A DNA stretch of 64,000 nucleotides from JAOUJD01 sp963841815 (GCA_963841815.1 CAWJEE010000027.1:1-64000); one strand, 5' to 3'. Positions 1 to 9,399 are shown, counted from the stretch's first letter. Notes: generated by a model from the letters alone, not told the origin. A program made the numbers and translations.

Positions 1-1
1 G

Positions 2-2107
2 AGCCACGAGCTGCGTCGTCCTGTCACGATCCGCTACACCAAGGGCGCGTACTGGGACGCGGAGATCAAGCGCGCGCAGGAACTCGGCATGCCGGGCTTT
101 CCCGTCTACACGCGCAAGTGGGCGACGGACTTGTCGTACCTCGCCACCGCGCGTCGCCTGCTCGCCCACCCGGCCCCGGTGTATCCGCAGTTCGCGACGC
201 ACAACGCCCTGACACTCGCCTCGATCGTCGAGTACGCGGCCGAACTCGCTCCGGGACGGCGCTACGAATTCCAGCGGTTGCACGGCATGGGCGATCCGCT
301 GTACGAAGCGCTGCTCGCCAACAGCCCCGACGTGCGCGTCCGCGTCTACGCGCCGGTGGGCGCGTTCCGCGACCTGCTCGCCTACCTCGTGCGCCGACTT
401 CTCGAGAACGGCTCGAACACGTCGTTTGTCCACCAGATCACCGACCGCTCGGTGCCGTCCGGCTCACTGGTGGAGGATGTCCACGAACTCGCGCGCGCCT
501 TCGTCGCGTCGGACGAACCGGCGTCCGCGCTGCCGACCGGTCACGGACTCTTCGGCACGCGCAGGAACTCGCGCGGCATCGACCTTCAGCAGGCGCCGAC
601 CCTGATCGACCTGACATCGGCCGTCGAACGCGCGAGCGACGTGCAGGCGACCTCGATCATCGACGGCGCGCGGAGCGGCCCGGGCGCGGGCGTCCGCAAC
701 CCGGCGTCGCTCACGCACGCCATCGGAACGGTGGCCAATGCCAGCGCGGCCGACGCCGAACGCGCTGTCGGCGCGGCGCTCGCGGCCTTTCCAGGCTGGG
801 AAGCGCGAGGAGTCGACGCCCGCGCGGAGATCGTCGACCGCGTTGCCGACGCATGGGAAGCCGCCCACGATGAACTCGCCGCGCTGGTCGTGCGCGAGGG
901 CGGCCGCACGATGCTCGATGCGCACCTCGAGGTGCGCGAGGCGATCGACTTCTGCCGGTACTACGCCGCGGTCGGTCGCGAACGCATGCAGGCGCAGCCG
1001 CTGCCCGGCCCGGCCGGCGAATCGAACGAATTGCGGCTGGGCGGCCGCGGCGTCTTCGCGTGCATCAGCCCCTGGAATTTCCCGCTCGCGATCTTTGGCG
1101 GGCAGATCGCCGCCGCGCTGGTCGCGGGCAACGCGGTGGTCGCGAAGCCGGCGGAGCAGACGCCGCTCGTCGCTTTCCGCGCGGCGCAGCTGATGCACGA
1201 GGCCGGCGTGCCGCCGGACGTCCTGCACCTGGTCCTGGGCGACGGCGAAAGCGTTGGCAAGGCGCTAACGACCGACCCGCGCGTGGCGGGAGTGGCGTTC
1301 ACCGGATCGGTCGCCACCGCTCGCGCGATCAACCGGGCGCTGGCGGCACGCGACGCACCGATCGGCGTGCTGATCGCCGAAACAGGCGGCCAGAACGCGA
1401 TGATCGTCGACTCGACCGCCCTGCCCGAACAGGTCACCGACGCCGTCGTCTCCAGCGCGTTCCGCTCCTGCGGGCAGCGCTGCTCCGCATTGCGCGTCCT
1501 GTTCCTGCAGGCCGAGATCGCCGACTCGATGATCGAGATGATCGTCGGCGCAATGCGCGAACTCGTGATCGGCAACCCGGCCGATCCGCGCACGGACATC
1601 GGGCCCGTGATCGACGCCGAGCAACTGGCGCTGCTCGTGCGGCACCGCGCCTGGCTCGGGAAGCACGCGCGCATCCTTCACGAGTGCACCTTGCCGCACG
1701 GCCTCGACGGCCACTACTTCGCGCCGGTGGCAGCCGAGATCAATTCGATCGGCGACCTCGCGCACGAGAACTTCGGTCCGATCCTGCACGTGGTCCGTTA
1801 CGACAAGCACCAGCTCGACGCGGTGATCGATGCGATCAACGCGACCGGCTACGGCCTCACGATGGGCCTGCACACGCGGCTCGACGGACGCGTCGAGCAC
1901 GTGGCGCGGCGCGCGCGGGTCGGCAATCTCTACGTGAACCGCAACATCATCGGCGCGGTCGTCGGCAGCCAGCCGTTCGGTGGCGAGGGCCTGTCGGGCA
2001 CCGGACCGAAGGCGGGCGGGCCGAACTACCTGCAGCGCTTCTGCGTGGAGCGCACGTTGACGATCAACACGGCTGCTGCGGGCGGCAACGTCGAGTTGCT
2101 GGCCTGA
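2..2107 (+). CDS. putA: Bifunctional proline dehydrogenase / L-glutamate gamma-semialdehyde dehydrogenase PutA (5' truncated by window edge)
   Basis: The reading frame is open from base 2, so the gene begins upstream of the window. The visible part of about 700 residues starts inside the proline dehydrogenase barrel (RYTKGAYWDAEIKRAQ, a PutA signature). It then runs through a complete aldehyde dehydrogenase domain with SPWNFP, the glutamate in ETGGQNA and the catalytic cysteine in SCGQRCSAL. PutA oxidises proline to pyrroline-5-carboxylate with FAD and then to glutamate with NAD+. The protein ends shortly after the dehydrogenase domain, like the shorter PutA class without an extra C-terminal domain. 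Whether it carries an N-terminal DNA-binding domain cannot be seen. Family assignment is firm. Confidence 0.96.
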   Translation, partial: SHELRRPVTIRYTKGAYWDAEIKRAQELGMPGFPVYTRKWATDLSYLATARRLLAHPAPVYPQFATHNALTLASIVEYAAELAPGRRYEFQRLHGMGDPLYEALLANSPDVRVRVYAPVGAFRDLLAYLVRRLLENGSNTSFVHQITDRSVPSGSLVEDVHELARAFVASDEPASALPTGHGLFGTRRNSRGIDLQQAPTLIDLTSAVERASDVQATSIIDGARSGPGAGVRNPASLTHAIGTVANASAADAERAVGAALAAFPGWEARGVDARAEIVDRVADAWEAAHDELAALVVREGGRTMLDAHLEVREAIDFCRYYAAVGRERMQAQPLPGPAGESNELRLGGRGVFACISPWNFPLAIFGGQIAAALVAGNAVVAKPAEQTPLVAFRAAQLMHEAGVPPDVLHLVLGDGESVGKALTTDPRVAGVAFTGSVATARAINRALAARDAPIGVLIAETGGQNAMIVDSTALPEQVTDAVVSSAFRSCGQRCSALRVLFLQAEIADSMIEMIVGAMRELVIGNPADPRTDIGPVIDAEQLALLVRHRAWLGKHARILHECTLPHGLDGHYFAPVAAEINSIGDLAHENFGPILHVVRYDKHQLDAVIDAINATGYGLTMGLHTRLDGRVEHVARRARVGNLYVNRNIIGAVVGSQPFGGEGLSGTGPKAGGPNYLQRFCVERTLTINTAAAGGNVELLA

Positions 2108-2209
2108 GCGGCGGTGCCGAGCTTCGGCGCAGCGTGGCAGTGGTTGCGCGGCAGGCAGGAACGGGCAAGCGTGCGCGCTGACTTCCCTTGAATCGTGGGG
2201 GTAGCTGCA

Positions 2210-2437
2210 CGGCAGGCGGAATCGGGCCGGCGCGGCTGGTGCGGCGGTCAGCGCTGCGCGCTGACTCCGCTGCGCTGCTCCCCGAGGGCCGTGCGGCGTA
2301 ACTCGCTCTGCGCGCTGCGCGCGCGCCGCTCGGACAGGACGCCGCAGGTCAGAAGACGAAGCGCGCTGTGCGCGCTCGGCCCTCGGCTGCGCTGCTCGCC
2401 GCCGCACAAAGCCGCGCCGGCCCGATTCCGCCTGCCG
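2210..2437. repeat. Long inverted repeat, first of two behind putA
   Basis: A perfect 28-bp arm at 2210-2237 is matched in reverse complement at 2410-2437. Pairing continues imperfectly inward: a GTGCGGC motif lies near each arm. The roughly 170-bp interior is rich in CGCTGCGCG-type short palindromes. It lies in a 604-bp stretch (2108-2711) in which I see no convincing gene; open frames there are by-products of high GC. It could fold into a very large cruciform or transcript hairpin. Possible roles are a terminator between the convergent putA and oxidoreductase genes or a dispersed intergenic element. Confidence 0.8.
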
Positions 2438-2479
2438 CGCGATTGGGCATCGAGCATTGGATAAGGGAGACAGCCTCAA

Positions 2480-2664
2480 GGCGAGTTGGGTGGCCGCGGC
2501 CCCGGCCTGCGGAGGCGGTCGGCGCTGCGCGCCGACTCCCTGCGCTGCTCGACGAGGCCGGCGGCCAGCGAGGGCCAACACACGGCACTCGCTGGCCGAC
2601 TTCCCGGCCTCGCCTGCGCTGCTCGGCGCCCCCGAAGGCCGGGGCCGCGGCCACCCAACTCGCC
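2480..2664. repeat. Long inverted repeat, second of two behind putA
   Basis: A perfect 29-bp arm at 2480-2508 pairs with 2636-2664. A nested 10-bp arm pair (2563-2572 with 2588-2597) sits near the centre, giving a 185-bp multi-stem palindrome. It is built like the neighbouring repeat at 2210-2437 but has different arm sequence, so the two are not simple copies. Together they fill most of the gap between putA and the convergent oxidoreductase gene. Confidence 0.8.
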
Positions 2665-2711
2665 TCTCGGGAGGCGATGCACAGACACCCTTCCGCGCCC
2701 CAAACCGCGCC

Positions 2712-4307
2712 CTACCGAAGGTCGCGAACGATCTCCCGCGCCGCGTTGTGCCCCGGCGCGCCGGTCACGCCGCCACCCGGGTGCGCGCCCGAGCCGCAGT
2801 GGTACAGACCCTTCAGCGGCCCGCGATACTTCGCATAGCCCATCAGCGGCCGCATCGAGAACAACTGGTCGAGCGACAACTGGCCGTGGAAGATGTCGCC
2901 GCCGACCAGCCCGAACTCGCTTTCGAGGTCGGCGGGCGACAGCGCGCGCCAGCCGAGAAGCGCGTCGCGGAAATTTGGGGAGTACGACTGCACGACGTCG
3001 AAGATCGCCTGGACCGCCGGTTCCTTGAGCGCCGCCCAGTCGGCATCGGGATCGAACTGCTGGCAGAAGAGGCTGGCCACGTGCGCGCCGCGCGGAGCGA
3101 GCGTGTCGTCGACGACGCTCGGGATCAGCATCTCGACGATCGGCCGCGCCGCGTACCCCTGCTCGACCGCGCTGTGCCAGGCGGCGTCCATGTACGCGAG
3201 CGACGGCGCGAACACGATGCCGCTCGCGTGGTGAGGCTGCGCCTGTCTGCCCGGCAGGGCCGAAAAATCGGGCAGTTCGCGCAGCGCGACATTCATCCGG
3301 AACGTTCCCGAGCCGCACTTGTACCGCTGCATCGCTTCGTTGAACTCGGATGGCAACACACTGGCATCCAGCAGTCGCTGGTACAGCAGCTTCGGATTGA
3401 CGTTCGCCGCCACGGCCCGCGCACGGACGACCTCGCCGGAAGCGAGTTCAACGCCGACCGCCGCGCCGCGCTCGACGACCACGCGCCGCACCGCTGCCTC
3501 CGTTGTGACTTCGACGCCGCGCGCGCGCGCTTCCGCCGCCATCGCCTGCGTGATGGCGCCCATGCCGCCGATCGCATGGCCCCACTTGCCGGGCTTGCCG
3601 TTCACTTCGCCGAAGCAGTGATGCAGCAGCACATAAGCCGACCCGGCCGCGTACGGGCTGGCAAAGTTGCCGACCACCGAATCCCAGCCTAGCACCGCTT
3701 TCAGCGGTTCCGACTCGAACCAGTGGTCGAGCCAGTCGCCTGCGCTCTTCGTGAAGACGTCGATCAGGTCGCGCTGCCCTTCGAGAGGCAGCCGGCCCAT
3801 CTGCAGCAGCAACTGCGCCCCGGCGACGAGATCGCGCCAGCCCTCGACGACAAAAGGTCCGCCGAGGTTCGGCGGCGCGCGCAGCACCCATCGCTTCAGC
3901 TGATCCGCGAGCCGGTCGAGCCGCGCGTAGTACGCGGGCAAGCGCTCGGCATCGCGTGGGGAGAACTTCGAGACTTCCGCCTGTGTTTCAGCGAGATCGC
4001 CGCCGAACCTGAGCGAGCGGCCATCGGGCAGCGGAACGAAATTCGAGAACGGGCGCTCGACGATCCGCAGCCCGTGCTCGGCGAGCCGCAGGTCGCGGAT
4101 GACGTTCGGGTTCAGCAGGCTGACGGTGTAGCTGGCGGTCGAGTTGCGGAACCCGTGGAAGAATTCCTCCGTGACCGCGGCGCCGCCGACCACCGTGCGG
4201 CGCTCCACCACCCGGACCTTGAGCCCGGCCGCAGCGAGATAGCAAGCGCAGGTCAGGCCGTTGTGGCCGGCCCCGATGACGACGACATCGAGCGACGAAG
4301 ACGACAT
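2712..4307 (-). CDS. NAD(P)/FAD-dependent oxidoreductase of the phytoene-desaturase/PYROXD2 type
   Basis: The 531-residue protein opens with a dinucleotide-binding motif (VVVIGAGHNGL at about residues 9-19), followed by an acidic strand end and GGAA. It closes with a second FAD-contact region (GLYHCGSGAHPGGGVTGAPG). This architecture is typical of the CrtI-like amine oxidase/desaturase superfamily, and the length and C-terminus fit the PYROXD2-like branch. There are no carotenoid genes nearby, so a carotenoid role is unlikely; the substrate is unknown. ATG start; the TAG lies at 2712-2714. It converges on putA and is followed upstream by the iron-binding protein gene on the same strand. Confidence 0.88.
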   Translation of the reverse strand: MSSSSLDVVVIGAGHNGLTCACYLAAAGLKVRVVERRTVVGGAAVTEEFFHGFRNSTASYTVSLLNPNVIRDLRLAEHGLRIVERPFSNFVPLPDGRSLRFGGDLAETQAEVSKFSPRDAERLPAYYARLDRLADQLKRWVLRAPPNLGGPFVVEGWRDLVAGAQLLLQMGRLPLEGQRDLIDVFTKSAGDWLDHWFESEPLKAVLGWDSVVGNFASPYAAGSAYVLLHHCFGEVNGKPGKWGHAIGGMGAITQAMAAEARARGVEVTTEAAVRRVVVERGAAVGVELASGEVVRARAVAANVNPKLLYQRLLDASVLPSEFNEAMQRYKCGSGTFRMNVALRELPDFSALPGRQAQPHHASGIVFAPSLAYMDAAWHSAVEQGYAARPIVEMLIPSVVDDTLAPRGAHVASLFCQQFDPDADWAALKEPAVQAIFDVVQSYSPNFRDALLGWRALSPADLESEFGLVGGDIFHGQLSLDQLFSMRPLMGYAKYRGPLKGLYHCGSGAHPGGGVTGAPGHNAAREIVRDLR

Positions 4308-4366
4308 GCGCGCCCCGAACCCTTCGAGGCGCGCATCTTATCGGCGGCGGAGTGCTGGCCCCTTGA

Positions 4367-5443
4367 TCAGCGGTAACCGACGCGGTCGAGAATGCGCTGG
4401 GCCGCGATCTGGTTCTTGCCGATCGTCGAGATCGGCACGTTTTCCATCTTCGGCGTGCCGAGTGCGGCGAGCGCGGCGTTGTGGGTCACCGCGCCTTTGA
4501 CGACGGGCCACTCGTTGTTGCCCTCGGCGAAGTAGGCCTGCGCTTTCGGGCTGGTCAGGTACTCGAGGAACGCGACGGCGTTCTCCTTGTGCGGGGCGTT
4601 CTTCGCCACTCCGCCGCCCGAGATGTTCATGTGCGCTCCCGTGGTCGCCTGGTTCGGCCACATGAAACCGACGCGGGACACGACTTCCTTGTCCTTCGGG
4701 TCTTCCGAGCGGACGAGCCGCACCCAGTAGTACGTGTTGGTCAGCGCGACTCCGCACTCGCCGGACGCGACGCCCTTGATCTGGTCGGTGTCGCCACCGC
4801 GCGGCGGCCGCGCCATGTTGGCGACCATGCCCCTGGCCCACTCCTCGGTCTTCGCTTCACCCAGGCGCTCGATCAGCGACCCGATCAGCGACAGCATGTA
4901 CGGGTGCGACCCGGAGCGCGTGCACACCTTCCCCTTGTTCTTCGGGTCGGCCAGTTCTTCGTACGTATCGACATCCTCGGTCTTCACCCTGGCCTTGTCG
5001 TAGACGATCACGCGCGCGCGGCTCGAAAAGCCGAACCAGGTGCCGTCGTTCGACCTCAAGTTGGCGGGGATGCGCTCGTTCAGCACCTTTGACTGGACTG
5101 GCTGGAACAGCCCGTCGACCTGCGCGCGCCACAAGCGCGCTGCGTCGACCAGCAGCACGACGTCGGCCGGGCTCGCGGCCCCTTCGGTGCGAAGGCGCTG
5201 CAGCAGTTGCTCGTCACCGAGCTCGATGCGATTGATCCTGATGCCGGTCTGCTTCGTGAAGTCCGCGTACAGGGCTTCGTCGGTCTGGTAATGGCGCGCC
5301 GAGTAGAGGTTGAGGATCTTGTCCTGCGCGCGGCTGTCGATGGGCGCCGCGGCGGCCAGGATCAGGCCACCGACCACGGCGGCCTGCATCGCGCGCCGCA
5401 AGGCGACTTCGAGTTGTTCCTTCAGGGTCGAGAAGCGGTTCAT
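4367..5443 (-). CDS. Fe(3+) ABC transporter periplasmic substrate-binding protein (FbpA/FutA type)
   Basis: The start is placed at the ATG at 5443, giving 358 residues with an N-terminal signal peptide (hydrophobic stretch ending in DSRAQD). A longer TTG-initiated frame to 5554 exists but runs through the Fur boxes. The mature part begins LNLYSARHYQTD, and the C-terminal lobe contains NTYYWVRL, whose paired tyrosines are typical ferric-iron ligands in this family. It should bind ferric iron in the periplasm and deliver it to a membrane permease. No permease gene is adjacent; the matching permease and ATPase lie at 25.6-28.5 kb behind a similar Fur box. Iron specificity is supported by both family and operator. 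Confidence 0.92.
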   Translation of the reverse strand: MNRFSTLKEQLEVALRRAMQAAVVGGLILAAAAPIDSRAQDKILNLYSARHYQTDEALYADFTKQTGIRINRIELGDEQLLQRLRTEGAASPADVVLLVDAARLWRAQVDGLFQPVQSKVLNERIPANLRSNDGTWFGFSSRARVIVYDKARVKTEDVDTYEELADPKNKGKVCTRSGSHPYMLSLIGSLIERLGEAKTEEWARGMVANMARPPRGGDTDQIKGVASGECGVALTNTYYWVRLVRSEDPKDKEVVSRVGFMWPNQATTGAHMNISGGGVAKNAPHKENAVAFLEYLTSPKAQAYFAEGNNEWPVVKGAVTHNAALAALGTPKMENVPISTIGKNQIAAQRILDRVGYR

Positions 5444-5533
5444 TGCATCGTCCGTTGTGGTTTTTCCGAGGGTGCCGGCCGGCCCGAGGGCCAGGGGGAG
5501 CCCGCGGACTGAACCGACGGACGAGACGTTATC

Positions 5534-5569
5534 GCAAATGATTCTCAAATGCAAATACTTCTCATTTGC
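5534..5569 (-). promoter_or_regulatory. Tandem Fur (iron) boxes upstream of the iron-binding protein gene
   Basis: Two 19-bp Fur-like sites abut here: GCAAATGATTCTCAAATGC at 5534-5552 and GCAAATACTTCTCATTTGC at 5551-5569, sharing two bases. Read on the minus strand the second begins GCAAATGAGAA, the same core as the site at 27393-27411. The AT-rich patch stands out in this high-GC sequence and lies 90-125 bp ahead of the start codon. Iron-dependent repression is inferred. Confidence 0.85.
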
Positions 5570-5603
5570 GATGCATTGACCCTCGTTAAGGCAGGGGCAC
5601 CTG

Positions 5604-6185
5604 CTACGGCTCGGGCAATCGCTCGGGCTGCGTTCCGGGGGATTGGAGCAGTAGAGCGGAACCCATGGAGGGCGACGTGTCCGGCCTTTCGATGACGGGA
5701 CCGGCGGGCAAGGGCTCCATCACGCGACGCGCCCCGTTGAACCGGGTTGCCCAGTACCGGTCGTCCAGTCCTTCGATCCGCACGCGACCGTTTCTGGCCG
5801 GCGCATGGACAAACAGGCCCTCCCCGATGTAGATCGCGACGTGCGAGAAGGCGCGCCGAAGCGTGTCGAAGAACACCAGGTCGCCAGGCTGCAGTTCGGC
5901 GCGCGAAACGGGATGGCCGACTCCACTGATCTCTTCAGCGCGCCGCGGCAGGTCCCGCTCGAGCACCGAGGCGAAGACATGGCGTACGAGCCCGCTGCAG
6001 TCGAATCCGGCGTCGGGACTACTGCCGCCGAAGCGATACGGCGTTCCGAGCAGCGACAGGGCCTGGACGACGACGTCCGAGCGTGCGCTGTGAGCGCGCT
6101 CCTCCGCCTGCGCGCCGATGCCGAGCAGCGCCAGCGCGAAGCCGACCGCGAACCCGCCTGCCCACGACCTCCGATGACCGCTCAT
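5604..6185 (-). CDS. NlpC/P60-family peptidoglycan endopeptidase
   Basis: A secreted or membrane-anchored cell-wall hydrolase of 193 residues. A signal sequence spans about residues 1-27 (to AQAEE), followed by an NlpC/P60 domain with the catalytic cysteine in FDCSGL (C63) and histidines in SHVAIYIG (H115) and FVHAPA (H127). These enzymes cut peptide stems of peptidoglycan. The ATG at 6185 is preferred over a TTG at 6221 because it puts the signal peptide at the N-terminus. The tail after about residue 165 is proline-rich and unstructured. The gene stands alone and is divergent from the response regulator at 6331. Confidence 0.92.
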   Translation of the reverse strand: MSGHRRSWAGGFAVGFALALLGIGAQAEERAHSARSDVVVQALSLLGTPYRFGGSSPDAGFDCSGLVRHVFASVLERDLPRRAEEISGVGHPVSRAELQPGDLVFFDTLRRAFSHVAIYIGEGLFVHAPARNGRVRIEGLDDRYWATRFNGARRVMEPLPAGPVIERPDTSPSMGSALLLQSPGTQPERLPEP

Positions 6186-6330
6186 CCGCCCGTCGCACCA
6201 GTCGCCATCAACGGACTGCAAAATAGCGCATTCGTGCGAGAAAACCTAAAGAACTCCGCAGGTTAGGCCGAACAATTCGGCTAAAGTCATCACTCTCCGT
6301 GGCTCTGCACCGGACCGGGAACCAGGCGTC

Positions 6331-7515
6331 GTGGCAAACGAATCGCAAATCAGTGCAGGGGGAAGCAGCTTCGGGAAGCCGCGCGTCCTGATCGCCGACG
6401 GCTCCCGCATCGTCCGCGCCTCGCTCGTCCAGCACCTGAAGGACCGGTTCGACATCCGCGAGGTCACGGACGGCGAAGCCGCATGGCAGGCGATCCTGCT
6501 CGACTCGTCGATCCGGGTCGTCATCAGCGACCTGACAATGCCCAAGGTCGACGGTTTCGAACTCCTCAACCGCGTGCGCAGTTCGAAGGTCCAGCGCATC
6601 CGCGAACTTCCGATCGTGATCATTTCCGGCGAGGAGGAGACGGCCGAACGCGAACGGGCCGCCGGAATGGGCGCCACCGATTTCATCCGCAAGGGCGTCG
6701 GCGGTGCCGAACTCCTCGCGCGCATGGAGGTGCTGGTCCGGTTGTCCAGCACGCGCGAAGCGCTGGCCGACAGCCAGGCGTCCCTCGAATCGTCGCGCAC
6801 CGTCGATACGGACACCGAACTGCTGAACCTGCCCTTCTTCGACAGGCAGGTCGAGAAGCTGGTCAGTTATGCCCGCCGCAATCTTTCCGACGTCGCGGTC
6901 ATCTGCGTGCGCATCGAACTGTCGCTCGCGAGCAGCGACACCTGGGACGGCGAAGCCGATCAAAGGCTGAAGCTCGTCGGCCGCGCCATTGCCGCCTCGA
7001 TCCGCCTCGAGGACCTGGGCACCCGCTCCGACAAGTACGAGTTCTGCATCGCCACGCCATCGTCGGGCCTGTCCGGCGTGCTGCGGTTCGCGGCCCGCCT
7101 GCGAAAGGTCCTGGAAAACGCGGAGACGGCCGGGCCGGGCGTCGAGGTCTGGACCTGCATCGGCGTTGCCACCCTGTCCGAGGAACTGCGCCGCAGCGCG
7201 GAAGAACTTCGTGCGTTGGCGCAAAAGCGCGCCGAGAAAGCCCAGCAGAATCGGTCGCGCCGCATCATCCTCGGCGCTGGCGACGGCGAGGCGGGAAGCG
7301 TCGAACCCCAGCCGGCCGAGGGCTCGATGGACATCAACCTCGCGCTGGCGCTGATCCGCGCCGGCCGGGCCACCGAAGTGGTGCCGCACCTGCCAAGATT
7401 GCTGGAACAGGTCGCGCCCCTGCTGAAGCTGGTGCGACTACAGAGAGAACTAAAAGCACAGGCGACAGCCGCGGAGGGAGGCCCGCATGACGACGTACAA
7501 GCAATTCCACGCTAG
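6331..7515 (+). CDS. Response regulator with a receiver domain and a degenerate GGDEF-like domain
   Basis: The protein has 394 residues with a GTG start. Residues 17-135 form a receiver domain with the phospho-acceptor D67 in VVISDLTMPK and a conserved lysine in FIRKG. The next part, about 165-315, resembles a diguanylate cyclase fold (TDTELLNLPFF, then RLEDLGTRSDKYEFC), but the GGDEF signature has been replaced by SDKYEF. Cyclic-di-GMP synthesis is therefore not expected. The C-terminal 70 residues are of unknown type. The stop overlaps the start of prpE by 29 bases, so the two are probably translated together. Its cognate kinase is not in the window. Confidence 0.82.
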   Translation: MANESQISAGGSSFGKPRVLIADGSRIVRASLVQHLKDRFDIREVTDGEAAWQAILLDSSIRVVISDLTMPKVDGFELLNRVRSSKVQRIRELPIVIISGEEETAERERAAGMGATDFIRKGVGGAELLARMEVLVRLSSTREALADSQASLESSRTVDTDTELLNLPFFDRQVEKLVSYARRNLSDVAVICVRIELSLASSDTWDGEADQRLKLVGRAIAASIRLEDLGTRSDKYEFCIATPSSGLSGVLRFAARLRKVLENAETAGPGVEVWTCIGVATLSEELRRSAEELRALAQKRAEKAQQNRSRRIILGAGDGEAGSVEPQPAEGSMDINLALALIRAGRATEVVPHLPRLLEQVAPLLKLVRLQRELKAQATAAEGGPHDDVQAIPR

Positions 7516-9382
7516 ATCCATCAGCGACCCGCAGGGATTCTGGGCCGAGCAGGCCGCCCTGGTCGACTGGAAGCAGCCGTTCAAGCAGGTCCTCGACTAT
7601 TCGCGGCCGCCGTTCGCCAAGTGGTTCGTCGGCGGAACCACCAACCTGTGCCACAACGCGGTCGACCGCCACCTCGCGGCCCGCGGCGACCAGCCCGCGC
7701 TGATCTACGTCTCGACCGAAACCGGCGAGGAAAAGACCTACACGTTTGCGCAGCTGTACCGCGAAGTGAACCGCATGGCCGGGATCCTGAAGGGGCTCGG
7801 GGTCGGGCGCGGCGACCGCGTCCTGATCTACATGCCGATGGTTCCGGAAGCCGCGTTCGCGATGCTGGCCTGCGCGCGCATCGGCGCGATTCACTCGGTC
7901 GTGTTCGGCGGCTTCGCGTCGGTCAGCCTCGCCACCAGGATCGACGACGCGCAGCCGAAGGTGATCGTGAGCGCCGACGCCGGCTCGCGCGCCGGCAAGG
8001 CGGTGCCGTACAAGCACCTGCTCGACGAGGCGATCGCGCTCGCCAAGTTTCCGCCGAGCAGCGTCCTGATGGTGAACCGCGGACTGGCGCCGGCCACGAT
8101 GGTTGCGGGACGCGACGTCGACTACGCGAAGGCGCGCGCCGAGCACATGAACGACGAGGTGCCATGCGAGTGGCTGGAGTCGAGCGAGCCCTCGTACATC
8201 CTCTACACGTCCGGGACCACGGGCAAGCCGAAAGGCGTCCAGCGCGACACCGGCGGATACGCCGTCGCGCTCGCCGCGTCGATGAAGCTCATCTTCTGCG
8301 GCAACGCCGGCGAGAACTACTTCTCGACGAGCGACATCGGCTGGGTCGTAGGCCACAGCTACATCGTCTACGGCCCGCTGATCGCCGGGATGGGGACGAT
8401 CATGTACGAAGGCACGCCGATCCGGCCCGACGGCGGAATCTGGTGGAGCATCGTCGAGAAGTACAAGGTGACGTCGATGTTCTCGTCGCCGACCGCGATC
8501 CGCGTGCTGAAGAAGCAGGACCCGGCGCTGCTGAAGAAGTACGACCTGTCGTCGCTTCGGCTGCTGTTCCTCGCCGGCGAACCGCTCGACGAGCCGACCG
8601 GCCGCTGGATCGCCGACGGCATCGGCAAGCCGGTGATCGACAACTTCTGGCAGACCGAGACAGGCTGGCCGATCCTCGCGATCCCGCGCGGCGTCGAGGC
8701 GCTGCCGTCGAAGTTCGGATCGCCCGGGCTGCCCTGCTATGGGTACAACGTCAAGATCCTCAACGAAGCGACCGGCGAGGAAATCACCGGCCATCATGAG
8801 AAGGGCGTGGTCGCGATCGACGGGCCGCTGCCGCCGGGATGCATGACGACGGTCTGGGGCGACGACGAACGGTTCGTGAAGACCTACTGGACCAGCATTC
8901 CGAACCGGCAGGTCTATTCGACCTTCGACTGGGGCATCCGCGATGAGGACGGCTACTTCTTCATCCTCGGCCGCACGGACGACGTCATCAACGTCGCGGG
9001 CCACCGCCTGGGCACGCGCGAGATCGAGGAGTCGCTGTCGTCGCACCCGAACGTCGCCGAGGTGGCCGTGGTCGGCGTCGCCGACCAGCTCAAGGGCCAG
9101 GTCGCCATCGGATTCGTGATCCTGAAGGATGCGAGCAAGGCCGACACGCTGGAGAAGAAACTGGCGCACGAAGGCGAACTGATGAAGGTCGTCGACGGCC
9201 AGCTCGGCGCAGTCGCCCGGCCCGCGCGCGTTCACTTCGTCAGCAGCCTGCCGAAGACGCGTTCCGGCAAGCTGCTGCGCCGTTCGATCCAGGCGCTGTG
9301 CGAAGGACGCGACCCGGGCGACCTGACCACGATCGAGGACCCGAGCGCCCTCGATCAGATCCAGGCGGCGGTGCGCAGCTAG
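7487..9382 (+). CDS. prpE: Propionyl-CoA synthetase (PrpE-type acyl-CoA synthetase)
   Basis: The 631-residue AMP-forming acyl-CoA synthetase converts propionate, ATP and CoA to propionyl-CoA through an acyl-adenylate. The adenylation motif YTSGTTGKPKGV, the WQTETGWP segment and the C-terminal catalytic lysine region TRSGKLLRR are intact. The sequence is closer to PrpE than to the acetate enzyme encoded at 35.2-37.2 kb: it is shorter, with WQTETGW rather than WQTETGG. A strong ribosome-binding site (GGAGGGAGG) precedes the ATG. It overlaps the upstream regulator gene. No methylcitrate-cycle genes are nearby. Confidence 0.93.
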   Translation: MTTYKQFHARSISDPQGFWAEQAALVDWKQPFKQVLDYSRPPFAKWFVGGTTNLCHNAVDRHLAARGDQPALIYVSTETGEEKTYTFAQLYREVNRMAGILKGLGVGRGDRVLIYMPMVPEAAFAMLACARIGAIHSVVFGGFASVSLATRIDDAQPKVIVSADAGSRAGKAVPYKHLLDEAIALAKFPPSSVLMVNRGLAPATMVAGRDVDYAKARAEHMNDEVPCEWLESSEPSYILYTSGTTGKPKGVQRDTGGYAVALAASMKLIFCGNAGENYFSTSDIGWVVGHSYIVYGPLIAGMGTIMYEGTPIRPDGGIWWSIVEKYKVTSMFSSPTAIRVLKKQDPALLKKYDLSSLRLLFLAGEPLDEPTGRWIADGIGKPVIDNFWQTETGWPILAIPRGVEALPSKFGSPGLPCYGYNVKILNEATGEEITGHHEKGVVAIDGPLPPGCMTTVWGDDERFVKTYWTSIPNRQVYSTFDWGIRDEDGYFFILGRTDDVINVAGHRLGTREIEESLSSHPNVAEVAVVGVADQLKGQVAIGFVILKDASKADTLEKKLAHEGELMKVVDGQLGAVARPARVHFVSSLPKTRSGKLLRRSIQALCEGRDPGDLTTIEDPSALDQIQAAVRS

Positions 9383-9399
9383 CCGCCGCTTCGACGTCG

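Noticed and set aside
5444..5554. TTG-initiated extension of the iron-binding protein
   Set aside because: It would run through the Fur boxes and place 37 residues ahead of a proper signal peptide.
6267..6281. Small palindrome GCCGAACAATTCGGC upstream of the receiver-GGDEF gene
   Set aside because: Six-base arms are expected by chance at this length and I saw no second copy to support an operator.
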